DNA of 17,128 nt from DATKKX01 sp035542775 (GTDB lineage: Bacteria; Planctomycetota; Phycisphaerae; UBA1845; UTPLA1): contig DATKKX010000093.1 of NCBI GenBank assembly GCA_035542775.1, positions 1 to 17,128 on the forward strand, in the 5' to 3' direction. Numbering within the stretch: the stretch's first letter is position 1; each line of letters begins with the position of its first letter. The notes beneath the pieces are model-generated. The model worked only from the letters and a program-made list of their open reading frames with translations, was not told the origin of the DNA and ran no database searches. This document shows positions 6,765-14,880 of the stretch, in pieces. The position numbers were made by a program, and so were the translations under genes.

Positions 6765-7028
6765 CGGCGAGGCGAGGAACTTGCGGTGGCAGGCGGGACA
6801 AAGGTCGTAGCGGAGGGCGCGATAGACCTGGTCCTCGATCGCATCGAGCGAGTGATTCTCCAGCTCGGCGAGAGTGCGGCGGATCTCGGCTTCGTGGTCG
6901 TGCTGCAAGTCTCTCTCGGTGAATTCCAGCGTGCCCGCCGCGGCGAAGGCCTCGATCTTGACGATATAGTGATTGGAGCCGTTGGGCTCCAGGTCCAGGC
7001 CGCAGCCGTCGCAGCGATAACGAATCAT
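6726..7028 (-). CDS. small protein with split zinc-ribbon cysteines
   Basis: This 100-aa soluble protein has CDGC at residues 6-9 and CPAC at 77-80, which could jointly bind one zinc ion. The intervening 65 residues are a beta-hairpin-like part (HYIVKIEAFAA) and an acidic helix (HDHEAEIRRTLAELENHSLD). Similar short proteins (xYVVKIExxAA...RFDLCPxCxxxF) occur, from memory, in planctomycetes with no known function. The ATG at 7028 overlaps the trpD stop as ATGA and has GGGGGAG 4 nt upstream, so it is likely translated from the galK-trpD mRNA. The 3' end overlaps the convergent DUF1963 gene by 39 nt. A regulatory or scaffold role is possible, but nothing in the sequence shows DNA binding. Confidence 0.8.
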   Translation of the reverse strand: MIRYRCDGCGLDLEPNGSNHYIVKIEAFAAAGTLEFTERDLQHDHEAEIRRTLAELENHSLDAIEDQVYRALRYDLCPACHRKFLASPLASLARSKDASG

Positions 7029-8050
7029 CTCGCTCCCCCTGACAGCTCCACCAGCATGGCCAGCTTGCGAGCGGCGCTGCCGCTGTCGATGGCGGCCGCG
7101 GCGCGGACCACGCCGTCACCCCACGACGACGCGATGCCCGCCACCAGCAGCGCCGCCGACGCGTTCAACAAAGTGCAATCGCGGCAGGGACCGGCCTGGC
7201 CCGCGAGGACCGACCGGATCACCTCGGCGCTGGCCTGCGGGCTGTCGGTCAGCAGCGCTTCGATCGGCACAGAAGGCAGACCAACATCCTCCGGGGACAA
7301 GGTGTCGGCCTGGAGCCGGCCGTCGCGCAGCTCGATGAAACGGCTCGGCCCGGAGATGCTGAAGTCACAGACACCGCCGTGGCCATGAACAACCACGGCG
7401 TGGACGGCACCGAGCTCGCTCAGCGCCTGGGCAATCCTGTCGAGCAGGCCCGGGCTGGGGACGCCGATGACCTGACGCCGCACGCCAGCGGGATTGGTGA
7501 GCGGCCCGAGCAGGTTGAAGATCGTCCGCCGGCCCAGCTTCTGCCGGGCGGTCAGGGCGTGTTTCATCGCCGGGTGCAACTGAGCGGCGAAGAGGAAGCC
7601 GATGCCCGCTTCGCGGATGCAGCGGCTGACCACCTCCGGTGTCCCATCGATGTTCACGCCGAGAGCCCGCATGACCTCAGCGGAGCCGCTCTTGCGGGTG
7701 TTGGTGCGATTGCCGTGCTTGGCGACGATGGCCCCGGCGCCGGCGGCGACGATGGCCGCGGCGGTGGAGACGTTGAAGGTGCTGACCCCGTCCCCACCGG
7801 TCCCGCAGGTGTCCACGGCATTGGGATCGGCACACTCCACGGCGACGGCGTGCCGCCGCATGGCCTCGGCCGCGCCGACGATCTCCTCCACCGCCTCACC
7901 CTTGTCCGCGAGGGCCGCGAGCAACCGCTCGATCCGCTCGTCGGTCAGGCGGCCCGACATGATCTCGGTGAAGAGGTCGGCGGCCTCGCGGCGGGACAAA
8001 TCGCGGCCCGCGAGGACGGCGCTGGTCATTCTGTCAATGAGATCACTCAT
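7025..8050 (-). CDS. trpD: anthranilate phosphoribosyltransferase
   Basis: TrpD transfers phosphoribose from PRPP to anthranilate, the second committed step of tryptophan synthesis, in the cytosol. The 341-aa length is normal for the family. An N-terminal helical domain (1-70) is followed by the PRPP/Mg motif CGTGGDG (82-88), TFNVST (91-96), the anthranilate-site KHGNR (111-115) with KSGSAE after it, and RTIFNLLGPLTNP. All key motifs are intact, so it should be active. The start at 8050 shares ATGA with the galK stop and has no Shine-Dalgarno of its own, which points to translational coupling; an upstream extension of the open frame is antisense-like GC-rich sequence. No other trp genes are in the window, so trpD here is separated from a trp operon. 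Confidence 0.96.
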   Translation of the reverse strand: MSDLIDRMTSAVLAGRDLSRREAADLFTEIMSGRLTDERIERLLAALADKGEAVEEIVGAAEAMRRHAVAVECADPNAVDTCGTGGDGVSTFNVSTAAAIVAAGAGAIVAKHGNRTNTRKSGSAEVMRALGVNIDGTPEVVSRCIREAGIGFLFAAQLHPAMKHALTARQKLGRRTIFNLLGPLTNPAGVRRQVIGVPSPGLLDRIAQALSELGAVHAVVVHGHGGVCDFSISGPSRFIELRDGRLQADTLSPEDVGLPSVPIEALLTDSPQASAEVIRSVLAGQAGPCRDCTLLNASAALLVAGIASSWGDGVVRAAAAIDSGSAARKLAMLVELSGGAR

Positions 8051-9225
8051 GGTTGGGCGGGCACGGCCGCGACGGTGGCGCCCTGGCATGGAGCGGTCAC
8101 CACCACCTCCGCCGAGACGCCGTACAGTGTATCGTACTGCTTTCTGACGGCGGTTTCGACCGCGCCGACGGTCTGCCGCGGGGCGATCGCCACAATGCAG
8201 CCGCCGAAGCCGGCGCCGGTCAGGCGGGCGCCGAAGACGCCGGGAACGCGGCGGACCACGTCGGTCAGATCGTCGAGCTCCCGCGACGAGACCTCGTAGT
8301 CGTCCCGCAGAGAGAAATGACTTTCGTTCATGAGACGGCCGAGTGTTGCGAAATCGCCGCGCCGCATCGCCTCCGCGGCGGCGCGAGTGCGATCGATCTC
8401 GGTAATCACGTGCCGGGCCCGTCGCAGAATGAGGCCAGTCATCGTCGAGCCGCATTCCCGAAGCCGCTCCGGTGTCGCATCGCGCAGGGAACCAATCGCG
8501 GAATCGGCTTTACGAAGATGTTCGACCGCCGATCCGCATTGGCGGACCCGCTCGCCGTAAGTCCCTTCGGATAGCTTGTGACGGCAGCGGCTGTCGATGA
8601 CCAGCAGGACGACATCCTCCGACGGCCAGGGGACGAGTTCGGTCCGCTCGTCGCGACAGTCGATGAGCAGGACGCTGCCGGCCTCCGCCAACCCGCACAC
8701 GAGTTGATCCATGATGCCGCAGGGAACACCGGCGTAGTTGTGCTCCGCGCGGCGACAGGCTCGCGACACCTCCAGCCTGGGCAAGGCAACACCGGCCACG
8801 CTCAGCAGCGACAGGGCCACGGCCATCTCCAGAGCAGCGCTGCTCGAAAGGCCGGCCCCGACGGGCAGGTCGTTGTCGAGATAGAGATGAGCTCCCCTCA
8901 GGGCAGCCCCGACTTTGAGCAATTCCGCCGCGACGCCGCGGGGATATGCCTCCCAGCTTCCCGCGGCAGGGCGCCGGATATCGTGCAGATCAAACTCGGC
9001 GAGGGCGTCCGGACCGGTGCTGTATACAGAGACACGATCGCCGCCCGCCGGCCCTGCGACGGCATAAACCGCCCGGTCGATCGCAAAGGGCATGACCATG
9101 CCGCCGTTGTAATCGACATGCTCGCCGATCAGGTTGACGCGACCGGGAGCCCGGACAAGCACAGTCGGCGACGACCCGGCGAATCGCCGACGATACGCCA
9201 CCACCATGTCTTCCGCGTTGACCAA
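8047..9225 (-). CDS. galK: galactokinase
   Basis: GalK is a GHMP-family kinase that phosphorylates alpha-D-galactose to galactose-1-phosphate with ATP, the first Leloir step, in the cytosol. The 392-aa protein has the galactokinase signature RAPGRVNLIGEHVDYNGG (25-42), the ATP loop PVGAGLSSSAALE (121-133), the catalytic Asp in GIMDQ (Asp173), and GHMP motif 3 LTGAGFGGC near the C-terminus. TTG 9225 is preferred because GGGGAG lies 6 nt upstream; ATG 9207 is an alternative. It is the first gene of the galK-trpD-Zn-ribbon operon and has a good promoter. No galT or galE is nearby, so the rest of the pathway must be elsewhere. Confidence 0.95.
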   Translation of the reverse strand: MVNAEDMVVAYRRRFAGSSPTVLVRAPGRVNLIGEHVDYNGGMVMPFAIDRAVYAVAGPAGGDRVSVYSTGPDALAEFDLHDIRRPAAGSWEAYPRGVAAELLKVGAALRGAHLYLDNDLPVGAGLSSSAALEMAVALSLLSVAGVALPRLEVSRACRRAEHNYAGVPCGIMDQLVCGLAEAGSVLLIDCRDERTELVPWPSEDVVLLVIDSRCRHKLSEGTYGERVRQCGSAVEHLRKADSAIGSLRDATPERLRECGSTMTGLILRRARHVITEIDRTRAAAEAMRRGDFATLGRLMNESHFSLRDDYEVSSRELDDLTDVVRRVPGVFGARLTGAGFGGCIVAIAPRQTVGAVETAVRKQYDTLYGVSAEVVVTAPCQGATVAAVPAQP

Positions 9226-9231
9226 GGGATG

Positions 9232-9237
9232 CTCCCC
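9232..9237 (-). promoter_or_regulatory. Shine-Dalgarno selecting the TTG start of galK
   Basis: GGGGAG on the minus strand lies 6 nt before TTG 9225. It favours this uncommon start over ATG 9207, which has no comparable site upstream. Confidence 0.6.
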
Positions 9238-9258
9238 AACAATAATGCGTCAGCGGAG

Positions 9259-9287
9259 ACTCTAGAAGTCCCCATACGGCCTGTCAA
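9259..9287 (-). promoter_or_regulatory. sigma-70 promoter of the galK-trpD operon
   Basis: On the minus strand a perfect TTGACA (9287-9282) is followed after exactly 17 nt by TAGAGT (9264-9259, 4 of 6 matches). The start site would be near 9252, giving a leader of about 27 nt that includes the galK ribosome-binding site. It occupies most of the 78-bp divergent gap with the nucleoside hydrolase. It is the best promoter match in the window. Confidence 0.65.
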
Positions 9288-9303
9288 GAAAGCGCGGCGA
9301 ACC

Positions 9304-10233
9304 ATGGCCACCCCACTGCTGATCGATGCGGACATGGGGATTGACGATGCCTTGGTCCTCTCGCTTGCGCTGGCATCCAACGCCTTCGATATCCGAGCGG
9401 TAGTCGGCGTGGGCGGCTCCGTCGGCATCGATCAGGTCATGATCAACATCGGGCGGACGCTCAAGGCGCTCAATCCGTCAAAGCGGCCCGTCGTGGCGCG
9501 GGGGTTGGATCAAACGGGGCCGGGGCTGGTCGATCGCCGGCGACTGTTCGGGGCGGACGGCCTGGGGGAGTGCAGTCTTGCCCCGGATGATGCGTTGCGG
9601 CCGGTCGATTTTCGCACCGCGTACCGCGAGGTGATCGGAGGTGCGAAGGGTCAGTTGATCGTGGTGGCGACGGGGCCGTTGTCCAATGTCGCGGCAATCC
9701 TGACGGAGGCGCCGGAGCTGGCCCGATCGATCAAGCACCTGTACATCTCCGGCGGCGCGGCCTGGGCCCGCGGCAACGTGAACGACGCGGCCGAGTTCAA
9801 TTTTCATCGCGATCCCCAGGCCGCCGCGAAAGTGCTGTCATCGGGGCTTCCCATTACGATCGCTCCGTTGGACGCAAGCAGCCTGATTTGCCTGGACGAA
9901 TCGCACGTCGCCCGACTGGCGGCCAGCGGCACTCGCGCGGGCGAGATCCTGGCAGAAATCCTGCGCTATCCGCTGGACCATTCTGAAGAGCCGGCCCCCG
10001 GCAAAACCTTCATCCACGATGCGGTGGCGATGGGCGGCGTATTGTGGTCGAGTTTATTCATGCGGACGCGGATGCGGTTGGAAGTGGAGACGGTCGGCAC
10101 CCAGGCCGGCCGTTGCAAGCCCTCTCTGGGCGGTGACAAGTCCCTGCACGTCAATATCCTCACGGCGGTGAACGCGGTCGATTTCATCGAGAACGTGCTA
10201 GAATCTCTCTGTCATGATGAATTCGTCGTTTGA
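9304..10233 (+). CDS. inosine-uridine-type nucleoside hydrolase
   Basis: This 309-aa IU-nucleoside hydrolase family protein would cleave the N-glycosidic bond of ribonucleosides for salvage, in the cytosol. The Ca-binding N-terminus is DADMGIDDA (residues 8-16); Asp10, Asp14 and Asp15 match the family positions, though the usual DTDPG has Met. GPLSNVAAIL follows, then AEFNFHRDP (Asn166), PLDAS, and the fourth calcium ligand in FIHDAV (Asp239). All active-site residues appear conserved, so it is likely functional; substrate preference cannot be read. ATG 9304 is chosen although its Shine-Dalgarno is weak. The open frame extending upstream to 8578 is antisense to galK and not coding. It diverges from galK and precedes the copper genes by 60 nt. 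Confidence 0.92.
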   Translation: MATPLLIDADMGIDDALVLSLALASNAFDIRAVVGVGGSVGIDQVMINIGRTLKALNPSKRPVVARGLDQTGPGLVDRRRLFGADGLGECSLAPDDALRPVDFRTAYREVIGGAKGQLIVVATGPLSNVAAILTEAPELARSIKHLYISGGAAWARGNVNDAAEFNFHRDPQAAAKVLSSGLPITIAPLDASSLICLDESHVARLAASGTRAGEILAEILRYPLDHSEEPAPGKTFIHDAVAMGGVLWSSLFMRTRMRLEVETVGTQAGRCKPSLGGDKSLHVNILTAVNAVDFIENVLESLCHDEFVV

Positions 10234-10293
10234 CTCGGTAAACTGCGCCTGGTAGCGGGAGAGAACAGCGTCGGGCGCCGGCGAGGACCAGTC

Positions 10294-10533
10294 GTGAAAA
10301 GCTATCACGTTTTCGTCGACGGCATGACCTGCGAGCACTGCGCGGATCGCGTGGCGAAGGCCTTGCGCGCCGTCGGAGGAGTGCGGGACGCGGCCGTCGA
10401 TCTGGCAAGCCGCACCGCGATGGTCACCTTTGATGAGTCCCGGTGCGGCATGGCCACGCTGGCCGAGGCGGTCCGGCAGGCCGGCTTCTCCATCGGCGGA
10501 TTCCGCGACGCCCCGCCCCCGGCACCCGCGTGA
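10294..10533 (+). CDS. copZ: CopZ-like heavy-metal-associated (HMA) protein
   Basis: This 79-aa protein is a single HMA domain with ferredoxin-like fold and the metal site GMTCEHC (residues 10-16). It is a likely cytosolic Cu(I) chaperone that passes copper to the downstream ATPase. The C-terminal tail is Pro/Ala-rich (APPPAPA). The GTG start at 10294 has GAGG 7 nt upstream. Its stop is 13 nt before the start of copA, and the two should be co-transcribed. No histidine-rich or extra cysteine site is present. The name copZ is by function and context; another soft metal is possible. Confidence 0.85.
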   Translation: MKSYHVFVDGMTCEHCADRVAKALRAVGGVRDAAVDLASRTAMVTFDESRCGMATLAEAVRQAGFSIGGFRDAPPPAPA

Positions 10534-10546
10534 CGAGAGCGCCACA

Positions 10547-12775
10547 GTGAAGCAAATCAACCTTCGCATCATGGGAATGACGTGCGGAGCATGCGTCCAC
10601 CGCGTGGAAAACGCCCTGCGCGGAATCCGAGGCGTATCCGGCGTCATCGTGGATTTGATGACCGAGTCAGCCCTGGTGAGCAGCGAGGATCACGAAATAC
10701 GGTCCGATGCATTGATCGGGGCGGTTCGCTCGGCGGGATACGACGCGGAAATCGCGACGACGGCGGCCGACTTGCTCGATCGCTTCGGCGACGATGTTCA
10801 GCAGCAGGAGCAGCGCCGACGACAGCGTCGAGCCCTGGTCGTGGCCATGGCCCTGGCGCTGCCGATCGTCCTTCTCGAGTACCTGCCGCCAGCCCTTGCG
10901 GGCCCGGGGTCGCATGGGCACGCGATCGTCTGGCTGGTTCAAATTGTCCTCCTGGTATTGCTGGCCGTCAGCCCGGCCGGCGCGCCGATCCTGCTCGGCG
11001 GCCTGCGGGCTCTGCGCCATCGCACCGGCAACATGGACTTGCTCATCAGCATGGGCGTGGCGGTCGCGTTTGTGAGCAGCCTCTACGGCATCCTGGCGGC
11101 CCGGCAGCACGAGTTCATACATCTGCACGCCGCGGCGATGATCCTGGCGTTGGTCTGCCTGGGACGCTACCTCGAACTCCGGGCCAAGGGACGGGCCTCG
11201 GCCGCAATGGCGGCGCTGGCCAAACGGACGCCCAGGACGGCCCTGGTGAGGCGAGACGGACAATTCGTGTCCGTGCCCGTCGAGCAGATCACCGTCGGCG
11301 ACATCATCAGCGTGCCCGAGCACGCCACCATCCCGACCGACGGCCTGGTGCTCGAAGGCGCCGCCGCGGTGGATGAGAGCCTGATGACCGGCGAACCGCT
11401 CCCCCTTCACCATCAGGCCGGTGAGGCGGTGCTTGGCGGGACGCTGGTCACGGAGGGCATGCTGTTGATGCGCGCCACGGCGGTGGGCAGCCGATCGGCG
11501 TTGGGCCGGATCGTGCAACTCGTGGCCCGGGCACAGACCAGCCGGACCCGGATGCAGCGGCTGGCCGATCAGGTCGCGGCCGTCTTCACGCCCATCGTGA
11601 TCATCGCCGCGGCGATCGTCTTCGCCGGCTGGCTGGTCATCGGCGGGAGCGACGCGCTGGCAAGCGCGGCGCGGGCCGCGGTCGCCGTGCTGGTGGTGGC
11701 CTGCCCGTGCGCCCTGGGACTGGCGACGCCGACCGTCGTGCTGGTGGCCTCCGGCCTGGCCGCGCTGCGGGGCATTCTGGTGCGTGACGCGGGCATGCTG
11801 GAAGCGATGGGTCAAATCGACCTGGTCGTGTGGGACAAAACCGGGACGCTGACCAGCGGCAAGCCACTGGTCCGGGCGATCGTTCCAGTCACGGCATCGG
11901 GTGAGCGGCTGGTTCTGGAAACGGCGGCCGGGGCCGAGCAGTTTTCCAGCCATCCCTTGGCACGGGCCATCGTCGCTCGGGCCAGGCGCGACGGCATCGC
12001 TCTCGCCGAGCCGACGGCGTTTGAGTCGGCGCCCGGCAGCGGCGTTACCGCGACATTAGACGGCAATCAGGTCGTGGTCGGCGGCCCGGCCTTCCTGCGA
12101 TCCAAGGGCGTCGATACGGCGCCGCTGCACAGCCTCATCGCTGCCGCCGCCGAGCACGACACCATCGCAGCGGTGGCGCTGAACGGCAAGGCCATGGGGA
12201 TCATCGCGCTGACAGATTCGATTCGCCCCTCATCCGCCGCGGCGGTCCGTCGCTTGCGAGATCTCGCCGTTGAGAGCGAAATGGTGACGGGCGATCAGCG
12301 ACAATCCGCCCAAGCGGTGGCCGAGCAGGTGGGAATTGGCCGTGTTCTGGCGGCTGTGGATCCCGCCGGCAAGGTTTCACGAATCGAGGAGTTGCGGCGG
12401 CAGGGGCGGCGGGTCGCGATGGTGGGAGACGGGGTCAACGATGCCGCCGCGCTGGCCGCCGCCGATGTCGGCATCGCCTTCGCCAGCGGCGCCGACGTGG
12501 CTGCGGAAACCGCCGGGATCAACCTGGTCGGCTCGATGCCCCATCTCGTGGCCGACGCGGTGGAGCTTGCCCGAGCCGGCTTGCGGGTGATCCGCCAAAA
12601 CCTCTTCTGGGCGTTTTTCTACAACGTGATTATGATTCCCTTGGCGGCGATTGGACGGCTGCCACCGGCCGTCGCCGCGGGCGCGATGATGGTCAGCTCG
12701 CTCACCGTGGTGTTGAATGCGCTGCGCCTGCCGCAGGCCGCCCGCTGGCAAGGAAGTCAAGGAGCGAATGCGTGA
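10547..12775 (+). CDS. copA: Cu(I)-exporting P1B-type ATPase
   Basis: CopA (742 aa) is an inner-membrane ATPase that exports cytosolic Cu(I). One N-terminal HMA domain (about 3-66, GMTCGAC at 10-16) precedes two platform helices and six core helices. The actuator motif is TGE (281-283), the transmembrane copper site is CPC (386-388), the phosphorylation site is DKTGT (Asp430), the nucleotide site His-Pro is at 469-470, and the hinge is GDGVND (627-632). YN in FFYNVIMIP and MMVSS in the last helices match the P1B-1 copper-selective signature. All catalytic residues are intact. GTG 10547 is chosen because a GAGAG motif is 8 nt upstream and it begins exactly at the HMA strand; the frame upstream overlaps copZ in another frame. 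Its last codons overlap ribF by GTGA. Confidence 0.96.
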   Translation: MKQINLRIMGMTCGACVHRVENALRGIRGVSGVIVDLMTESALVSSEDHEIRSDALIGAVRSAGYDAEIATTAADLLDRFGDDVQQQEQRRRQRRALVVAMALALPIVLLEYLPPALAGPGSHGHAIVWLVQIVLLVLLAVSPAGAPILLGGLRALRHRTGNMDLLISMGVAVAFVSSLYGILAARQHEFIHLHAAAMILALVCLGRYLELRAKGRASAAMAALAKRTPRTALVRRDGQFVSVPVEQITVGDIISVPEHATIPTDGLVLEGAAAVDESLMTGEPLPLHHQAGEAVLGGTLVTEGMLLMRATAVGSRSALGRIVQLVARAQTSRTRMQRLADQVAAVFTPIVIIAAAIVFAGWLVIGGSDALASAARAAVAVLVVACPCALGLATPTVVLVASGLAALRGILVRDAGMLEAMGQIDLVVWDKTGTLTSGKPLVRAIVPVTASGERLVLETAAGAEQFSSHPLARAIVARARRDGIALAEPTAFESAPGSGVTATLDGNQVVVGGPAFLRSKGVDTAPLHSLIAAAAEHDTIAAVALNGKAMGIIALTDSIRPSSAAAVRRLRDLAVESEMVTGDQRQSAQAVAEQVGIGRVLAAVDPAGKVSRIEELRRQGRRVAMVGDGVNDAAALAAADVGIAFASGADVAAETAGINLVGSMPHLVADAVELARAGLRVIRQNLFWAFFYNVIMIPLAAIGRLPPAVAAGAMMVSSLTVVLNALRLPQAARWQGSQGANA

Positions 12776-13785
12776 AGGTCTATGAAGGCCTGTCATCTAT
12801 CGACGATTCCATGCGGGGGGCGGTGCTCACTGTCGGGAACTTCGATGGCGTTCATTTGGGGCACCAGCGGATCCTTCGGACCTCGCATGCCCTGGCCCAC
12901 GTCTCCAGCGCCAAAGTCGTGGCCATGACCTTCGAGCCGCACCCGCTGGCCGTGCTGCGGCCGGACCGGGCCCCGCGGCGGCTGACACCCTGCGACGAGA
13001 AGCTCCGCCAACTCGCCCAGGCGGGAGCCGACGCGGTGGTCAAGCTGAAGGCGGATCGCGAAACGCTGTCTTTGTCGGCGGAGGATTTCGTCCGGCAGGT
13101 GCTGGTGCGCCAGATCCACCCGTCTTACATCGTCGAGGGGCACGACTTCGGCTTTGGTCACAACCGTCAGGGCAACATCGACACGCTTTGGGCCTTGTCG
13201 CCGAAGGGCGGGTTCCAGGTCCACGTGGTCGAGCCTTACCGCATCACGTTAGGCCCGCGCGAGCACGTGATTGTCTCCAGCACCGTAATCCGAGACTGCC
13301 TCTCACGGGGCGAGATCGAGCAAGCCGCGGCATGCCTGGGCCGGCCTTATGCGCTGGTCGGCGACGTGGTCCATGGCGAAGGGCAGGGCACCCACCTGGG
13401 CTACCCGACAATCAACCTCGAGGTCGCCGAAGGGCAGCTCATCCCGGGTGAAGGCGTCTATGCAGGCATCGCCGAGCTGGGCGTGGCGCGGAGCCGCGCG
13501 GGAAAGCAGGGGACCTACGACCTCGCCGCGCCGGTCCGGGGCCACGACGCCGCAACAGTAAGCCTCGCCGCGATCAGCCTCGGTCACCGTCCCACGCTGG
13601 GTGGAAAGAAGCTGGTGATCGAGGCGTTCGTCTTGGACAAGTCGGGCGACTGGTACGGCGAGCATGCCCGCCTGGACTTCGTCAAGCGGGTGCGCGATCA
13701 GCGAAAATTCGCCAGTCGCGCCGAGTTAACCGACCAGATCGCACGCGACGTGGAGTATGTCCGAAGGGTCGTTTCGCTTGGCTAA
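12772..13785 (+). CDS. ribF: bifunctional riboflavin kinase / FMN adenylyltransferase
   Basis: RibF converts riboflavin to FMN and then FAD in the cytosol. The 337-aa protein has an N-terminal nucleotidyltransferase domain (about 15-175) with GNFDGVHLGH (22-31), the FEPHP loop and SSTVIR (169-174). The C-terminal riboflavin kinase domain has GRPYALVGDVVHG and GYPTIN (210-215), then GEGVYAG. The kinase domain carries an extra loop of about 20 residues (238-262) before the GHRPTLGG strand. Start GTG 12772 overlaps the copA stop as GTGA and has AAGGAG 7 nt upstream, so translation is probably coupled to copA. It is 52 nt before the NrnA-like gene. Confidence 0.96.
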   Translation: MKVYEGLSSIDDSMRGAVLTVGNFDGVHLGHQRILRTSHALAHVSSAKVVAMTFEPHPLAVLRPDRAPRRLTPCDEKLRQLAQAGADAVVKLKADRETLSLSAEDFVRQVLVRQIHPSYIVEGHDFGFGHNRQGNIDTLWALSPKGGFQVHVVEPYRITLGPREHVIVSSTVIRDCLSRGEIEQAAACLGRPYALVGDVVHGEGQGTHLGYPTINLEVAEGQLIPGEGVYAGIAELGVARSRAGKQGTYDLAAPVRGHDAATVSLAAISLGHRPTLGGKKLVIEAFVLDKSGDWYGEHARLDFVKRVRDQRKFASRAELTDQIARDVEYVRRVVSLG

Positions 13786-13837
13786 AGAAGCGGCGGGTGG
13801 ATTCTGAATGGGTTCGTCCCTTTGCCATGGCCACTAG

Positions 13838-14863
13838 ATGGATGAAAGTCACCCGATGAACAAACCCAGCCGGATCGGTCTGTCCGACATCGTCGCCCGA
13901 CTCGACAACGCCTCGCGGATTGTCATCACCACGCACACCCGCGCCGACGGCGATGCCGTGGGCTCGGCGGCCGCGCTGCAGCGTGTCCTGCGGCAACTTG
14001 GCAAGACACCGACCGTGTATCTGCACGAACCGGTGCTGGAGCGGTACGCATTCCTGGCCCAGTTCGAGCCGCTGCCCACATGGAACTTGGCCGCTGCCGG
14101 CCGGACCCTGGCCTCCGCCGACCTGCTCCTGCTCGTCGACACCTGCGCCGCGGCGCAGCTCGGCAAGCTGGCCGATCCGATCAAGGCGGCACCCGTCCGC
14201 AAAGTGGCCATCGATCACCACGTCACCCGCGACGACATCGTGGACGAGGTCTTTTTCAGCGAGGAGGCCGGTGCGTCCGCGCAGATCGTCGTGCAGATCC
14301 TCGAGCACGCCGGCTGGCCGATCGATGGCCAGGTCGCCACCGCCTTGTTCACCGGTTTGGCCACGGACACCGGCTGGTTCAGGTTTGCCAACGCTGACCG
14401 CGCCGTGTTCGTCACGGGCGCGAAGCTCATCAAGGCCGGCGCCAGCCCCGTGGAGCTGTATGAGCGGCTGTATCTCAGCGACTGCGCGGCGAGGGCCAGA
14501 TTGATCGGGGCCGTTCTCTCCTCGTTCGAGCTGCTGGCCGACGGCCGTCTGGCGGTGATCCGCATCACCCAGGACATGCTCAATCGCTGCGGCGCAACCC
14601 GCGAAATGACCGAGGAAATCATCAACGAGCCGCAGCGGATCGGATCGGTCATTGCCTGCGTCCTGATCGTGGAGCCGGTGGGCGACGGCCCGGTCCGCGT
14701 CAGCTTCCGCAGCAAGCACGGCCTGGATGTGGCCGCCATCGCCGCACAATTCGGCGGCGGAGGCCATGAGCGCGCCGCAGGGGCGCGCATTCCCGGCACA
14801 TTCACGGGCGTTGCCGAGCGGATTATCCCCGTCATGATTCGGGCGGTCGAGTCAATCCGTTGA
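13838..14863 (+). CDS. nrnA: DHH family phosphoesterase, NrnA-like (nanoRNase/pAp phosphatase)
   Basis: This 341-aa DHH-DHHA1 protein probably degrades short oligoribonucleotides and/or dephosphorylates pAp, with Mn(II), in the cytosol. The first metal motif is THTRADGDAVGS (32-43), followed by DTC near 106-108 and DHH (126-128). The C-terminal DHHA1 domain ends with GGGGHERAAG (306-315). All metal ligands seem present. The start is uncertain: ATG 13838 (used here) has no clear Shine-Dalgarno, while ATG 13856 has a weak GGATG. It follows ribF by 52 nt on the same strand. In many bacteria nrnA and ribF flank truB in one cluster; here truB is absent. DHH proteins with other substrates exist, so NrnA is the best but not the only reading. 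Confidence 0.88.
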   Translation: MDESHPMNKPSRIGLSDIVARLDNASRIVITTHTRADGDAVGSAAALQRVLRQLGKTPTVYLHEPVLERYAFLAQFEPLPTWNLAAAGRTLASADLLLLVDTCAAAQLGKLADPIKAAPVRKVAIDHHVTRDDIVDEVFFSEEAGASAQIVVQILEHAGWPIDGQVATALFTGLATDTGWFRFANADRAVFVTGAKLIKAGASPVELYERLYLSDCAARARLIGAVLSSFELLADGRLAVIRITQDMLNRCGATREMTEEIINEPQRIGSVIACVLIVEPVGDGPVRVSFRSKHGLDVAAIAAQFGGGGHERAAGARIPGTFTGVAERIIPVMIRAVESIR

Positions 14864-14880
14864 ACCGGCGATTCGAGCAT

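Noticed and set aside
8578..9303. Upstream extension of the nucleoside hydrolase frame
   Set aside because: It lies antisense to galK, and the enzyme's conserved N-terminus begins right after ATG 9304.
10667..11953. 428-codon minus-strand open frame inside copA
   Set aside because: All copA catalytic motifs are on the plus strand; the antisense translation is His/Arg/Gly/Gln-rich with no domain.
10294..12775. Mobile metal-resistance island
   Set aside because: No transposase, integrase, flanking repeat or visible composition change is associated; the genes look chromosomal.
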